Shown here: positions 12,245 to 23,700 of the stretch, in pieces | How positions within the stretch are numbered: the stretch's first letter is position 1 | Layout of the letters: the number at the start of each line of letters is the position of its first letter | Assembly: GCF_019649055.1 (NCBI RefSeq) | Contig: NW_026570250.1 | Location: 620,001 to 684,000 of the forward strand | DNA: 64,000 bases | Direction of reading: 5' to 3' | Source: Paramacrobiotus metropolitanus | Taxonomy: Eukaryota > Tardigrada > Eutardigrada > Parachela > Macrobiotidae | Made by a program: the position numbers and the translations under genes | The notes under the pieces: generated by a model | Databases searched by the model: none | The model's input: the letters and a program-made list of their open reading frames with translations, nothing else | What the model was told of the DNA's origin: nothing

Positions 12245-15200
12245 ATGGCGCTTTGGGTTTCTGCAAAATTTTTAGCGCTTTACTTAATCTTTCCAATAAA
12301 AATTCTTAAACAGGGAGTGTTTGTACGCGGTAAGAACCTCAAGTTTTGCGGCATGACACCTGATTACTTCTGTGACGAAACCTTTTTCCTTGTGCTCTGC
12401 TTTCCAGTCAGTTTTTCACTATACATCTCAATTTGTCCACATAAAAGTCGTATATGCTTATATATTTAATTGCGATAATTAACCGCGCGGCATCCATGAA
12501 TTTCAAATTTCGCAATTTCTCTAGTTGGAACTACAATAAGAACAATATACAATAAGAACTTTTTTGTATATTTTGTATCGAAAGTTTCGTCTGCATAAAA
12601 AACTGATAGCAGACTGGAAAGTGTGCAAAAACACTTTCGCCGCAGCGCTTTATATTCTCATAGCTTTGAAAAACAAATACAGCAGGGTACTAACGCTGTC
12701 ATCATTCTCGCGCTAGAAAACTGGATGAGCAGATGGGGGTGTCATTAATTGACAATTTGGTATTATTTTTCACAGGTAGCCATCAGTTAGACACCGGATC
12801 AACTCATGGCTTATGGAATAAAAATGCCGTGCCTTACTACCTTGACCCTGTATATAGTACGTACCAAGAAAACTTACTCTCGGCTATGTGGAAGAGCATG
12901 ATAAATGTATACGTAGCCGTTGTTATCACTTACGTATGTTAAAAGATGAAACGGAAGCCAGCATTATAAGAAGAGCGATCTACAACGTAATGCATCAGAT
13001 GAACTATTGTGTGACCTTTGTGGAAGTGTCACTTTCGAGTCCGACATATAAGGTTCACATTACTCCCCTGACTGGAAACAGCAGGTAAAATATTCTGTGG
13101 TGTACAGTATTTTCTATCTGCCTGAATATATTGTGTATGACTTCGAGGTCATTGATTTACCCGATCCCAAGGCATGATTTCGTACGCTCGCCTAGCTACT
13201 GTAGCGAGCACAAACGGATACAGATTTCGAGCACCCAGCGGATCGCTTGGTGAATACGCAAAGCTGTTTGATTCAAAATGGCTGTAACGTTATCCTGCCA
13301 TCATACGCGACAACTTCTTAGGTATCAAAAATCTTCCCAAATGTTTCTTCATCTTTTGACGCTTTGGTTGACAGATCTCATGAATCAGATCCTGTTATAA
13401 CAAAAGATTTCATCCAGAACAAGATCCTGTTAAAACAGGATCTAGTTCTGGATGAGTCTGCGAACCAATGCGTCAAAAGATGAGGAAAATTGCGGTAAGA
13501 TTTTTGGTACCAAAGTTGTCGCGCATAATGGCAGAATAAAGTTATAGCCATTTTGAATTAAACAGTTTTGCGTATTCGCCAAGCGATCTGCTGGGTGCTC
13601 GAAATCTGTATCCGTTTGTGCTCGCTAGGCGAGCGTACGAAATCATGCCTTGGGTTATGATGTGTTCAATTCAATTCGCTTGGTTTTAAACCTTAAAACT
13701 ATATTTGGCTTGTTGCAGAAATAGCCCTCCACATGCCTTATGTTTTACAAGCCCAGGGATTGATCCCCAAACAAAAGCCACATCTGAAGAGCAGATTTTG
13801 TCGGTTGCTCGTGGGTCCCAAGGATGTCTGGACGGCACATTGCGGAGCGTGATGCGGCTTATAGTTCTGGTACTTGGTCGGCGCAATGAACACCAGCGAT
13901 CGGACAGGGATCAATACATCACGGTTTATTCCGAAAACGTTACGTACCCGGTAATTTACCTACGTACTCTGTACAGATACTGCAATATAAAAAAATTGTC
14001 AGCCTCCTCCATTTCTTTAACTGTTGATTAGGCAGCCGTTTACAGTCTGTATTTTATTTGATACACCACTACTATTATAACAATATTAACATTATGTACT
14101 TATTTTTAAAGGCAGCTTTCAACAAATATCATTCTGGACAAGCGTTTTGGAATTTATTTCCATATGATCACTGTAGCATTACGGTAAGATCACCCAGAAT
14201 TTATTTCTACATGTTACAGATACTTGTAAAACGATTAAGCTTCCGTTTGATAAAAACAGTGTGCAGTTAAATATGCAATTTACACACGGATACAGTGTAT
14301 TTAACATTCCTTACACTGTGCCAGTTTACCTTTGAAACTTTCGTAAATTACATTAATTTTAACTGCAGCATGTTTTTCCGAGCGATTTTGCAAGGCCAGG
14401 AACAGTGTCCTTTAACTTGATTGAGCCGTCAGCATCCATTCCGAAAACCGACCAGCTCAGTTTCACTGACTGCAGGCTTTTGAGCTTGCTCTATGGTTGT
14501 GACCCTACGAAATGTCCGCAGAAACGTAAGTTATGTGATTTTCCTGGGAACGTTCAACCATAAGTGAAAATATAACAAATATGTATGTACTGGCTTTAAA
14601 ATGAGTAGGGTTTAGAAAACCTTATAGTTTGGGTTTACGCGTTAAATTTAGGCACTTAGTTTACTGCGCTTATTGCAGCTCACTGCAGTCCCAGTCCCTC
14701 GACAACGAGCAAGGAAAATGTAACGGAGAGTTCCAACGAGCACGAGTTTTCCCGTTCGACACTTTCTGTCGAAGAACGAACCACATCAGGCTTTAGTGCC
14801 ACGACCGGCACCCGCTCCAGTGCCACAAGTTCGCCCTCACAGGCAGCGAATACTACACGTAGTTTAGTGGCAAACTTGATAACCAGCGATGGGATGACTT
14901 CCACCGGTACGAGACTGCGCTGTACAAGCACTACTCTAAACATTACGTATTGCATACTATAGGAACTTAGAACTCGGCTCAGGATACGGTAAGTGTACAA
15001 GCTTTGCATTAGTGAATTGCGGATGATATTGTTAGGTGCAAATGTCAGAACTACTGTACATGTAAAATTAAAAATCTGTATGACCTTACTACCGGGAAGT
15101 GGAATGACCCTAATCGAGACGTGCTATGCCGGTTAAGCGAAGAAAAAATTATTATGTACATAAACACTTCGGCAATTTCAATGCCTAAGTATAAGTGTGT

Positions 15201-15505
15201 CATAAACAAATACAAAATATCTCGAATGAAAATTTTTTATGTACTGCGAATTTTTGTCGTGGCAGTGTCTCACACCCACGCTTGCACTTCTACAATAAAC
15301 AAAAAATGTTTTAGCGACTACGCTTCCCGCTCTGCTAGGAAACAGCACCGTAACATCGAGCACCGGAACCAGTGTTATTCTGGCTACCAGCACATCCGGA
15401 ACCATCGGCAATTTTACCGAAGCAGAGTTAGCTGTATCAACTGGTGTGCCAACTACCGCTCCAGTGCCCGTTATACAGAATACACAGTTCGGGAACGCAA
15501 CTTAG
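12245..15505 (+). CDS. Pseudo-astacin A: secreted, catalytically dead astacin-like protein with Ser/Thr tail
   Basis: Proposed exons 12245-12329, 12776-12856, 12946-13084, 13719-13950, 14112-14183, 14369-14525, 14679-14906 and 15315-15505; every phase fits, giving 394 aa. Exon 1 is a signal peptide (MALWVSAKF start). The domain begins with LWNKNAVPYYLD, like the RWPNGVVPY start of mature astacins, only about 12 residues after the signal, so there is no propeptide. The zinc region reads RLIVLVLGRRN before EHQRSDRD, where active astacins have HExxHxxGFxH before ExxRxDRD: all three histidines and the catalytic Glu are replaced. The Met-turn is YDHCSITHV instead of SIMHY. The fold ends with LYGCDP. 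About 135 Ser/Thr-rich, probably O-glycosylated residues follow. Unlike its paralogues it lacks their C-terminal region. Function unknown; a binding or decoy role is inference. Confidence 0.8.
13166..13654. mobile_element. Palindromic foldback/MITE-like element in intron 3 of pseudo-astacin A
   Basis: About 490 bases that are one long imperfect inverted repeat. The left end CCCAAGGCATGATTTCGTAC returns as its complement at the right end, and the arms of roughly 230 bases match through most of their length to a centre near 13410-13425. There is no coding frame, which fits a non-autonomous DNA transposon or foldback element. Arms differ at scattered positions, so it is not brand new. I could not define a target-site duplication. 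Confidence 0.85.
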
Positions 15506-16561
15506 AATCCTGCGACAGTGGGGAAATTTCAGATTCGATGTCTGCAACGTAACCTTCTCCCATCGATATTTTTAACTTGTTGCGCGGTGTTCTGTGCAAT
15601 AAGTACAGATAACTTAGCACGATGTCTTCATACTGCTGCAGTTGGTTAATTAGTGACGTCTACGAAAGAGTGTAAACGCGTGACTTTACTTTAGTACGAA
15701 CCCTTATGTTAATACATTAACGCACTCGCAGTTGTGCACTGCTAACGTTTTTAAAGCAAAATCATGAATTTCACTCGCAGCATTCCTGATTAGCGATTCA
15801 AGGAATCTTTAAAAATGGTTGTGTTAGCCACAATGAAGAGAGACGACAGAATTAATGTCGTGCACCACGGTACCGGGGGTTTGTGCCAAAGGTTGCGTCA
15901 ACAAAACACAGCAAAAATTAATCTGATTCATACGCGCAGCTGACAGTACATGTGGGTATACGACCTCACTCATCTGTTGATTTAACCAGCAAAGTTACCG
16001 GTCGATTTTTGTCCTACAATACATGTGGATAAAGCGCAGTCCAGAATCTGAACATCAGCTTAAATAACGTTTGACTAACGTTTAACTAACGTTTTTCTAA
16101 CAAACTGTTTTACTCGGGAACTGGATCAAGAAAATTTATTGAGATAGGTCTATACTAGACTGTATAATAATCAACTGGTAAAGAGAAATGCACAAACACA
16201 ATAATGCAGACTCTGTACTATAACAATAATTATTATACGAGAGATAATTTACATTACGTACTGTTTTAATTAATCCTGCACCATATTTATGTTGAGGTTT
16301 TTTTCCTTTTTAGCCGCAGTAACTACTAACCGGTGAAAGCTGGCCTCATCAAAGATGGCATTCACAATTCTTAGGTGTGGTTTAAAGTTTATTAGTTGTT
16401 CACGAACACGTAAGCATGCATTAGGGTACAATTTTGTCAACCTATGCGATTTATAATAAAGTTTGGAGACCTGCATGGTGCTGCCTTCTGTTACCTGTTT
16501 TAAATTTTCCTTAACCACCATGACCCTGGAATTCGACTCCCGATAGTAACAAATCTTTACT
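15506..16561. other. Intergenic between pseudo-astacins A and B
   Basis: About 1.05 kb, AT-rich. No gene supported. The minus-strand open frame at 16270-16569 has no signal or homology and overlaps the B signal exon. The promoter of B must be here, but I see no clear core element. Confidence 0.5.
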
Positions 16562-19500
16562 ATGAACAACCTACAACAGCTTCAAATCTTTATCATCATC
16601 GCATTCACGGACTGTTTTTCAGGTAGCGGAGGTTATTAGTATAGAAATGCAGTTCAACCATGATTAGTAATTACATTACCGATCCATATTTGATATTGCT
16701 GAATGCAGTGCTCATGCCTTCATGCGACGCCTGGGCTTGTTTTCTTACTGATCGATGTTTTGAAAGAACTTACGTGTTAATATCCAGGGAATTATTTTCT
16801 CGAGTGGTTTGCTATCTATCACTGGGGACAACGGATTAGTTTTTCGTTCTCCTTATTGTAGAATCATTAACAAAAGGGAGACTTCCGGGGCATGGCACGC
16901 TTCGTACATCCAACGTAGACGATCAGTTTGGAAAATGGAACAAAGTAGCCGGTGTTCCCTATTGCCTGGACGCGAATTACAGTATGCACAATTTTAGATT
17001 GATATTTCAGTTCATATACGGTCATCCGAAAGAATGTGCAGGCCTTTCTAATTACGCGGCTCATTGTCAATATTGTTGTTGTAGCTGCTGCGGAAGTGGA
17101 TGTCATAAACAAAGCCATCAGCATCATGAAAAAGGCCATGTACTGCATAAAGTGGACACCTGTTAACTGCTCGGACTCAAAGTTTAAGGTCCGATTCACA
17201 CCGCTAAAAGGTGGACCGTAAGTTCAACCTATTTCCTTAATTTCAAAGATTGATAATGGAAGTGCAAGCACATTTCAAATAAAGGAATCAATTAAAGGCA
17301 TAGTCAGAAATTCTCGGATTAGCGGTAATCAAAATTAGAAATTAATGTTTCTAATTGCAGCGGAAGCGATCCCCAGACGGTATCTTTCAGCTATCCGGGA
17401 TTGAATGTGAAACCATATCAAAACAACGCACCCGAGCAGATCATGTCGATAGCACGAGATTCGCTTAACTGCTCTATGCAACCGCGATGTGTATTAAAAA
17501 TGTTAGCCATTCTACTTGGACTACGCAACGAACATCAGCGTGGGGATCGTGACAAATATATCGAACTACTAAATGATAATTTGCTAATACCGGTGAGAAC
17601 TGATATACTCAGAAATTCAAAATCGGCATAATTATGATCTTTGACGTATGTCCTTGCAGTTTTTAGTTTTTTTTTCTGTCGATTTTGTAGGCCGCGTACC
17701 GGCTGTATGTATCACAGGAGGCATACTGGGAAAACTTCCCTTATGATTTCTGCAGTATTACGGTGAGTATAAGATTTATTTATCATCTATGGCTTACCTA
17801 ATTGTAACTGTCTGGACCACGCGCTCTTTACCAAACTTCTTCAAAGCGAGTGGAACTTTTGAAAGAAGAGTAATTTCGTTTACGTCAACGGTATCGTTGT
17901 CAAGCATTGTACCGCTAGTGGCTGTATGTTTACGACTGATAAAGCTGACCTTTCTTTCAAAATGGAGCAGTTGTATGAAATTACGGAAAAGATGTGCAAT
18001 AAACTTCAGTAGCACTTTTAATTTTTCACGTTTTTAGCATAATCAACCTGGTGATTACGCAAATCCAGGGACACTGGCCTTTAGAATTCGTCCGAACACG
18101 CTGCCGGGATGCATACCGCCACTGGAAACCATTAGCAATACGGACTGCAGAATCCTTAGCACATTGTACAACTGCGATCCCTACATGTGCGCTACGTGTA
18201 AGTCTGTGCGCGAGGTTTTAAACCCATTTACGTATTCAAGCGAATCGGAAATGGGCAAGCATTATTTACAATTAGTGCTTAAATAAACAAATAATTAATT
18301 ATTGTGCGGATTGACCTGCTCTTTTGTATAGTAAACTGCAGCGCCCAGGTCTGCCCAGCCACGACTATCCCTCCTCCTACTGTCAGCACCGCTTCCACTT
18401 ATGTTACTACGGCTGTAACGACAACAACCGCAACACCGACGACAACAGAATTACCAGGCAGAAGAATTAATATCTATTGCAAGCCCCGCTTCGTACTTAA
18501 CAAGTAATTTAAAGTGTATACTTTCAGATGTGCTGTGCTCCGTTGACTTCTGTGCAGATCCACCACCGATACTTGACGAAGCCTCAATTCTTTATAACGA
18601 CAAATACTTCTTGTTTTCAGGTACACGGTGATCTGTGGCACACGACATTTTGTAGTACATACGTATACACCGAAGTAGCACTTGCTGACCCTGTTCACAA
18701 ACGATTTTAGGGAATTGTGCAGTTGAGATTGATGGAACAAACAAGATTATTGGAAAATCTATAAGAATCGAGATGGTTTTGCCGAATGTTATCGGACCAG
18801 TTGCAGCTGTGTGGACAGATCAGTACACTCACATTACCAATGTCCTGACAAAGGCAAACTATAAAAATAAATTTTTAATTGTATATAACAAATCCACGTA
18901 TGTTGGTGGCTTTTTAGCTTGCTTATGCAGGGGCATACTTTTTTTGCATGTAAAGCGCATACTTGATATTGGATAACCGTTAACAAACCGGAATATTATG
19001 AAGCCTTAATCTGCGGCATACAATATAATTTTTTATTATCTATTGCAACAGGCAGGAACTCAATACGCTTGCTCCGGCAATGGCTGTATTCGTGCAACCG
19101 TAAAAAAAGATAACGACGATTTGGAATTTGAATGGGCGGATTCACCACAAGGACCTTACACATCCTACCGATATAACAGTAAGCCACTATGTCATCGAAG
19201 TTGAAAAACGTATCGTTGCTAAATCAAGAATTTTTAGCAGTGAACGATGGCAAACAAAATTAATGATATACTACGTAATGAATATTTTGTCGCGACTGAA
19301 GTAAACAGTTAACAGTGTGACTACTGTAATATCGTACTTAATTAAAAGCGTCGGTTTATTTTAGGAGAATCGCGGCAATATGTCAACGTCATGACCCAAA
19401 TGCCAACTCCTCAGTTTTTTATTAACTGTCCTGATGTGTGCTCTATCACAGGTGCTTGGACTGCGGCGTATCTGGTAAGATCAGTTTGTTACTTAATTTT

Positions 19501-19928
19501 TGGTTGCTCTGTGGTCTATAGTCTCTATACCTATTCGACCCTTCACGATCCAGTTAAAAACTCAACAATTCAAAAACTCAAAGCGGACGCTTAAACTGAA
19601 TTATTACTCATATATATATATGAGTTACTTATCTGTGGTAAGGTTGGGGACTTAAATTAAGCCTTACTTTGTAACATTGTAACGTCGCTTTTATCTTTGT
19701 AGCCATTGCTGTGGTATGTTTAATTACAGTAAAAGCTTGATTCCATGATTCTAGGTAAAAGGAAACGGTACAAACTTTGTGAATATTATTGGCATGGATT
19801 CCAATTCCGCACAAGTCTTGCTCATTCTTAAAAAATCTGAAAATGCTAACGATGCTTTTGATGCTTCAAATAATGGCATCTTGTTATCTCAAGCATTACA
19901 ATGTTCGTCAAAAGCGTCGGGTTTGTAA
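16562..19928 (+). CDS. Pseudo-astacin B: secreted, catalytically dead astacin-like protein with C-terminal extension
   Basis: Proposed exons 16562-16622, 16862-16981, 17085-17217, 17361-17592, 17691-17762, 18038-18197, 18332-18457, 18528-18620, 18711-18880, 19052-19178, 19365-19474 and 19755-19928; frame is kept, giving 525 aa. Signal peptide MNNLQQLQIFIII. Domain start KWNKVAGVPYCLD. Zinc region KMLAILLGLRN before EHQRGDRD: no zinc ligand remains. Met-turn YDFCSITHN replaces SIMHY. The fold ends at LYNCDPYMC. A short Thr/Pro linker (TTTTATPTTTE) leads to a C-terminal region shared with C and D: a Cys-containing start (CSVDFCADPPP), then FSGNCAVEI, then FVNIIGMDSNSAQ. The junction 18457/18528 needs a GC-AG intron or a different, unseen solution; all other introns are GT-AG. 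Its neighbour C is convergent, with the stop codons about 820 bases apart. Confidence 0.78.
18458..18527 (+). other. Putative GC-AG intron in pseudo-astacin B
   Basis: CCAG/GCAGAAG to CTTTCAG, 70 bases. No GT donor in the preceding exon gives phase 1, which the next exon requires to read VLCSVDFCADPPP, the counterpart of sequence in C and D. A GC donor at this point restores the frame. Confidence 0.45.
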
Positions 19929-19979
19929 CGATTCATCAATTTCTAAATGTCTTAAGCCATCGTGTAAATTTGCGCTGGG

Positions 19980-19985
19980 AATAAA
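19980..19985 (+). terminator. Candidate poly(A) signal of pseudo-astacin B
   Basis: AATAAA 52 bases after the B stop codon. Confidence 0.55.
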
Positions 19986-20745
19986 TTTGCATGTTCCTTC
20001 GGTGGCCTTTGTATCAGGCGGTTTCATTAAAAAAATGACCGAAACAAATATTAGTAGTAATGTACGTACATAAGCGAATCTGGTGTCATGCATGCATATG
20101 CTTTCATCATGCCATGTAATTTTTCCATTCCTCATACCCAAAGCCGTAATAGACGATGCGAATAGTTTTCATTTTTTAAATACGTATAAATTAAAACTGG
20201 AACGAGTTGGGAAGTAATAAATTGCAAAACTGTCTGAAAGAATCCAAAAAGAAAACCAGTCATAAAACAAAATATTTCAATTGTTCGAAGCTTGTAAACT
20301 AAAATTTCATGAGCAGACTGCACATTCATTTCGTCCCAGACCAATAAAAATCAAACAAATTGTGTATTTCTGTATTTCACCATTTCACTTGCGATCACGC
20401 GCTGAGAGATATGATAACTAATAAATGACATGACCTTACGTAATCACAATATTCTACAATTTTGACGAGACATTTTATACAGCACCCGGAGACCCTGGTT
20501 CAATAGACCCGATTCATTTGAAAATGTTCTTTTTTGTTTCGTAACCCAGAGTATGTCCAAACTGCATCTTAATTCAGCTTGTAATTTGCAGATCAGATAT
20601 TACTGTATTACTAAATATCCGGTGGTTCCACTGCTTGAGCGTGACAGAAAACGGATGATAGGCTAACAGCCTTGCATGACAGTGTTGAGTTTAACTGGAG
20701 TCGCGGGAGTCCACTGTAAAATATTTTAATTACATTAATTAGTTA
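19986..20745. other. Convergent intergenic space between B and C
   Basis: Holds the 3' flanks of two convergent genes. AT-rich, no gene seen. Confidence 0.6.
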
Positions 20746-23700
20746 TTAGAATCCGGAAATCAGCGTACGCGTGACAGTGTTTTCAATTACCGTCAGGGGT
20801 GAGTCATAGGTTGTAGGCGCAGGAGTTACACTCTGCGGTAAGCCGGTAGCATCCAAAAATCCAACGTAAGGCGTTGTACCGTCCGAACCAACGCCGAACA
20901 CCGCAATTTTATCACCCGTAAAGGTTATCAGATCTTGAAAGTACTGGATAGCAGTAACCTTTAGTATCACGCTTTGTGCGTTAAGGGTGGTGGTGTCGGT
21001 AAAGTAGCGGGTGGAATAGGTGGTGTCCCACAATGCCAAACCCATTTGAGTACCTGTGATTAGAAGTAGTAAGGATATGAACACATTTCTGTCAACAATA
21101 TAACTCACAAGGAAAAAATATATGGAGATTTAATACGAGGGAATTAAGTGGATTAAAATTTAGACATTTATAATTAGGCCAAAGTCTTCACAACTGCATA
21201 CTGAAAAAGGAGACAAAATGCTTAACAATTGAAAAAAACTTTGTAATTAAAGATTTTATTTTTTCTTGGTTACAAAGCTTAACACGATTAATTATAAAAA
21301 AATAAATTTGCAGTTTATTTCATAGTGTCGCATGTAACCATATACAAGTGAGGTGTATTCGAAAAATCTCCTTAAAAAGTCATTTTTTACGCAGTTAATT
21401 TCAGTACCATCGACAGCCAAATGTGGAACTGGAAAAGGCGGTCCGTTTGGTACCAGATAATCCGTTTGGCTTGTAACCGACGGGTACACAGAGGTTGGCA
21501 ATGACGTCGCCGACGGGCCGGTGCAGGTAGGGTCAGTTTGCAGAGCTACAGGATTCCCGCCGAAAACTGGCGAGCAGTCAACTTCCTGACCGGATCCCTG
21601 TAAATTATGGTATGCTGCTTACGTACACACATAGTCAGACGGAAAAAAAGGAATGTTAAGTGCATTACAATCAATTAGTTGTTCAAACTAGTACCTTATT
21701 CAACATGCTCATAGTATATTCGCCAGTGTTTTGGTCGAGATTGGAAATGTAGTCCAAATCGACTGGCGGCGGGTTTGTGGATGAAATTTTGGTAGCAGTA
21801 GTGATTAATGTCGGATTTCCAGACGGGATTATTTGTCCACTAACGCTAATCGTGTACTGCAGTTGGCACTGACCTACGGTAAAAGAGACTACTCAGTAAA
21901 CTGCAGTCACGTACATAATTATTTCTGCAAGAATTTCAAGTGCCGGTGTTACACAGATCTAGTTCTAGGTAAATTGCAGTTGTAGAGTCACGTAGACAAT
22001 ATATAGACTACTGAAGTACTTATAAGTACAGTACTTGTAACCTTAAATCCTTTAAACTATCCATTTTTATTTCGAAAAATTTATAAGTTTATCGGCGGGA
22101 TCACACAAGTTTTCGGTATCAACACGGATTTGAAGCTGATGAAACAGTTTTGCGCCTATTTTGTTAACCAGAAGACTTCAGAGGCAAAATATTTTAATGT
22201 CAATAATTATGTAGCGCGAATCCCTATTTCAGTTGCATACCTGAATACATGGTGAACACTTGTTCAGTTGAATATGGTCCACTAAAAGCTCCGGATTCAT
22301 CCGGCGCAGTTGTGCAAAATCGGCTTAGGGGACATGGGTTAGTCTGTGCAAGTAAATTTACAATTAATGTTAGTTTTATCTACACGGTTACGACGAACTC
22401 TACTCGTACAACTGTGCTTGTATCGGTATAAGTGCGCTAAAAACCTTATGTATAAGAGTAGAGCGGAATTCATGTGTATAAAAATAATCGTAAGTCTTAA
22501 GTTTGCGGTAGGCACTGCCGCACTGAGGACTCATTCTTAACAATCCCTAAGCCCTTGATAATGCCCTGTCCAAACTCCGGATGCTTTTTGAGAGACTGGC
22601 TACCGTCACGGTTGCGAATTTTTAGACAATCCGTTGTGGACGAATGTGTCTCACTTGCGTTCGCACAGTAATTCTAATATCTGCTTTGAAGAGAACAGTA
22701 TTACTGTGGTAGATGTCGTGGTGGTGGTAGTTGTGGTGGTGGTGGTCGTCTACGAAAACAAAATATCGTTAACCCCGCAAAGAGATGCTACAACGTCTTA
22801 CGGTTATCACCAACATCTCACGGCATGCGCCACACGACTTACTGTAGGCGTGGTTGTGGTAGTCGTCGGGGTGGTAGTCGTCGTCGTCGTTGGAGTGGTA
22901 GTTGTTGTCGTCGGCGTAGTTGTAGTAGTGGTGGTGGTTGGGGTCGTGGTAGTCGTAGTGGGCGTGGTTGTCGTCGTCGTTGGGGTTGTAGTTGTTGTGG
23001 TTGTAGTAGTCGGTGTAGTTGTTGTGGTTGTCGGTGTAGTAGTTGTCGTCGTAGGAGTCGTTGTGGTAGTAGTGGTAGTGGGTGTGGTGGTGGTGGTTGT
23101 TGTTGTTGGCGTTGTGGTAGTAGTGGTCGGCGGGGTCGTTGTCGTCGTCGGCGTCGTGGTGGTAGTGGTTGTGGGCGTAGTGGTAGTTGTCGTTGTTGGA
23201 GTGGTAGTTGCTGTTGTTGTCGTCGGCGTCGTGGTGGTAGTCGTTGTGGGCGTAGTGGTAGTAGTCGTTGTGGGAGTTGTTGTTGTAGTCGTCGGCGTGG
23301 TGGTAGTTGTGGTTGTCGGCGTTGTGGTAGTGGTGGTGGTAGTTGTCGGAGTGGTCGTGGTCGTCGTCGGAGTCGTGGTGGTAGTAGTGGTGGGTGTGGT
23401 GGTAGTTGTTGTCGTGGAGGTTGTTGTGGTGGTCGTCGGTGTGGTGGTCGTGGTAGTAGTAGTGGGAGTAGTTGTGGTTGTCGTTGGAGTCGTCGTAGTA
23501 GACGTGGTTGTCGTTGTCGTCGGAGTCGTGGTGGTAGTTGTCGTCGGCGTGGTGGATGTGGTGGTGGTGGTGGGTGTGGTAGTTCGTGTAGTTGTAGTGG
23601 GAGTAGTTGTGGTGCTTGTGGTTGTCGGAGTGGTTGTGGTTCTAGTTGTTGTTGTGGGTGTTGAAGTGCGTGTTGTGGTGCTTGGTGTCGTAGTTCTCTG

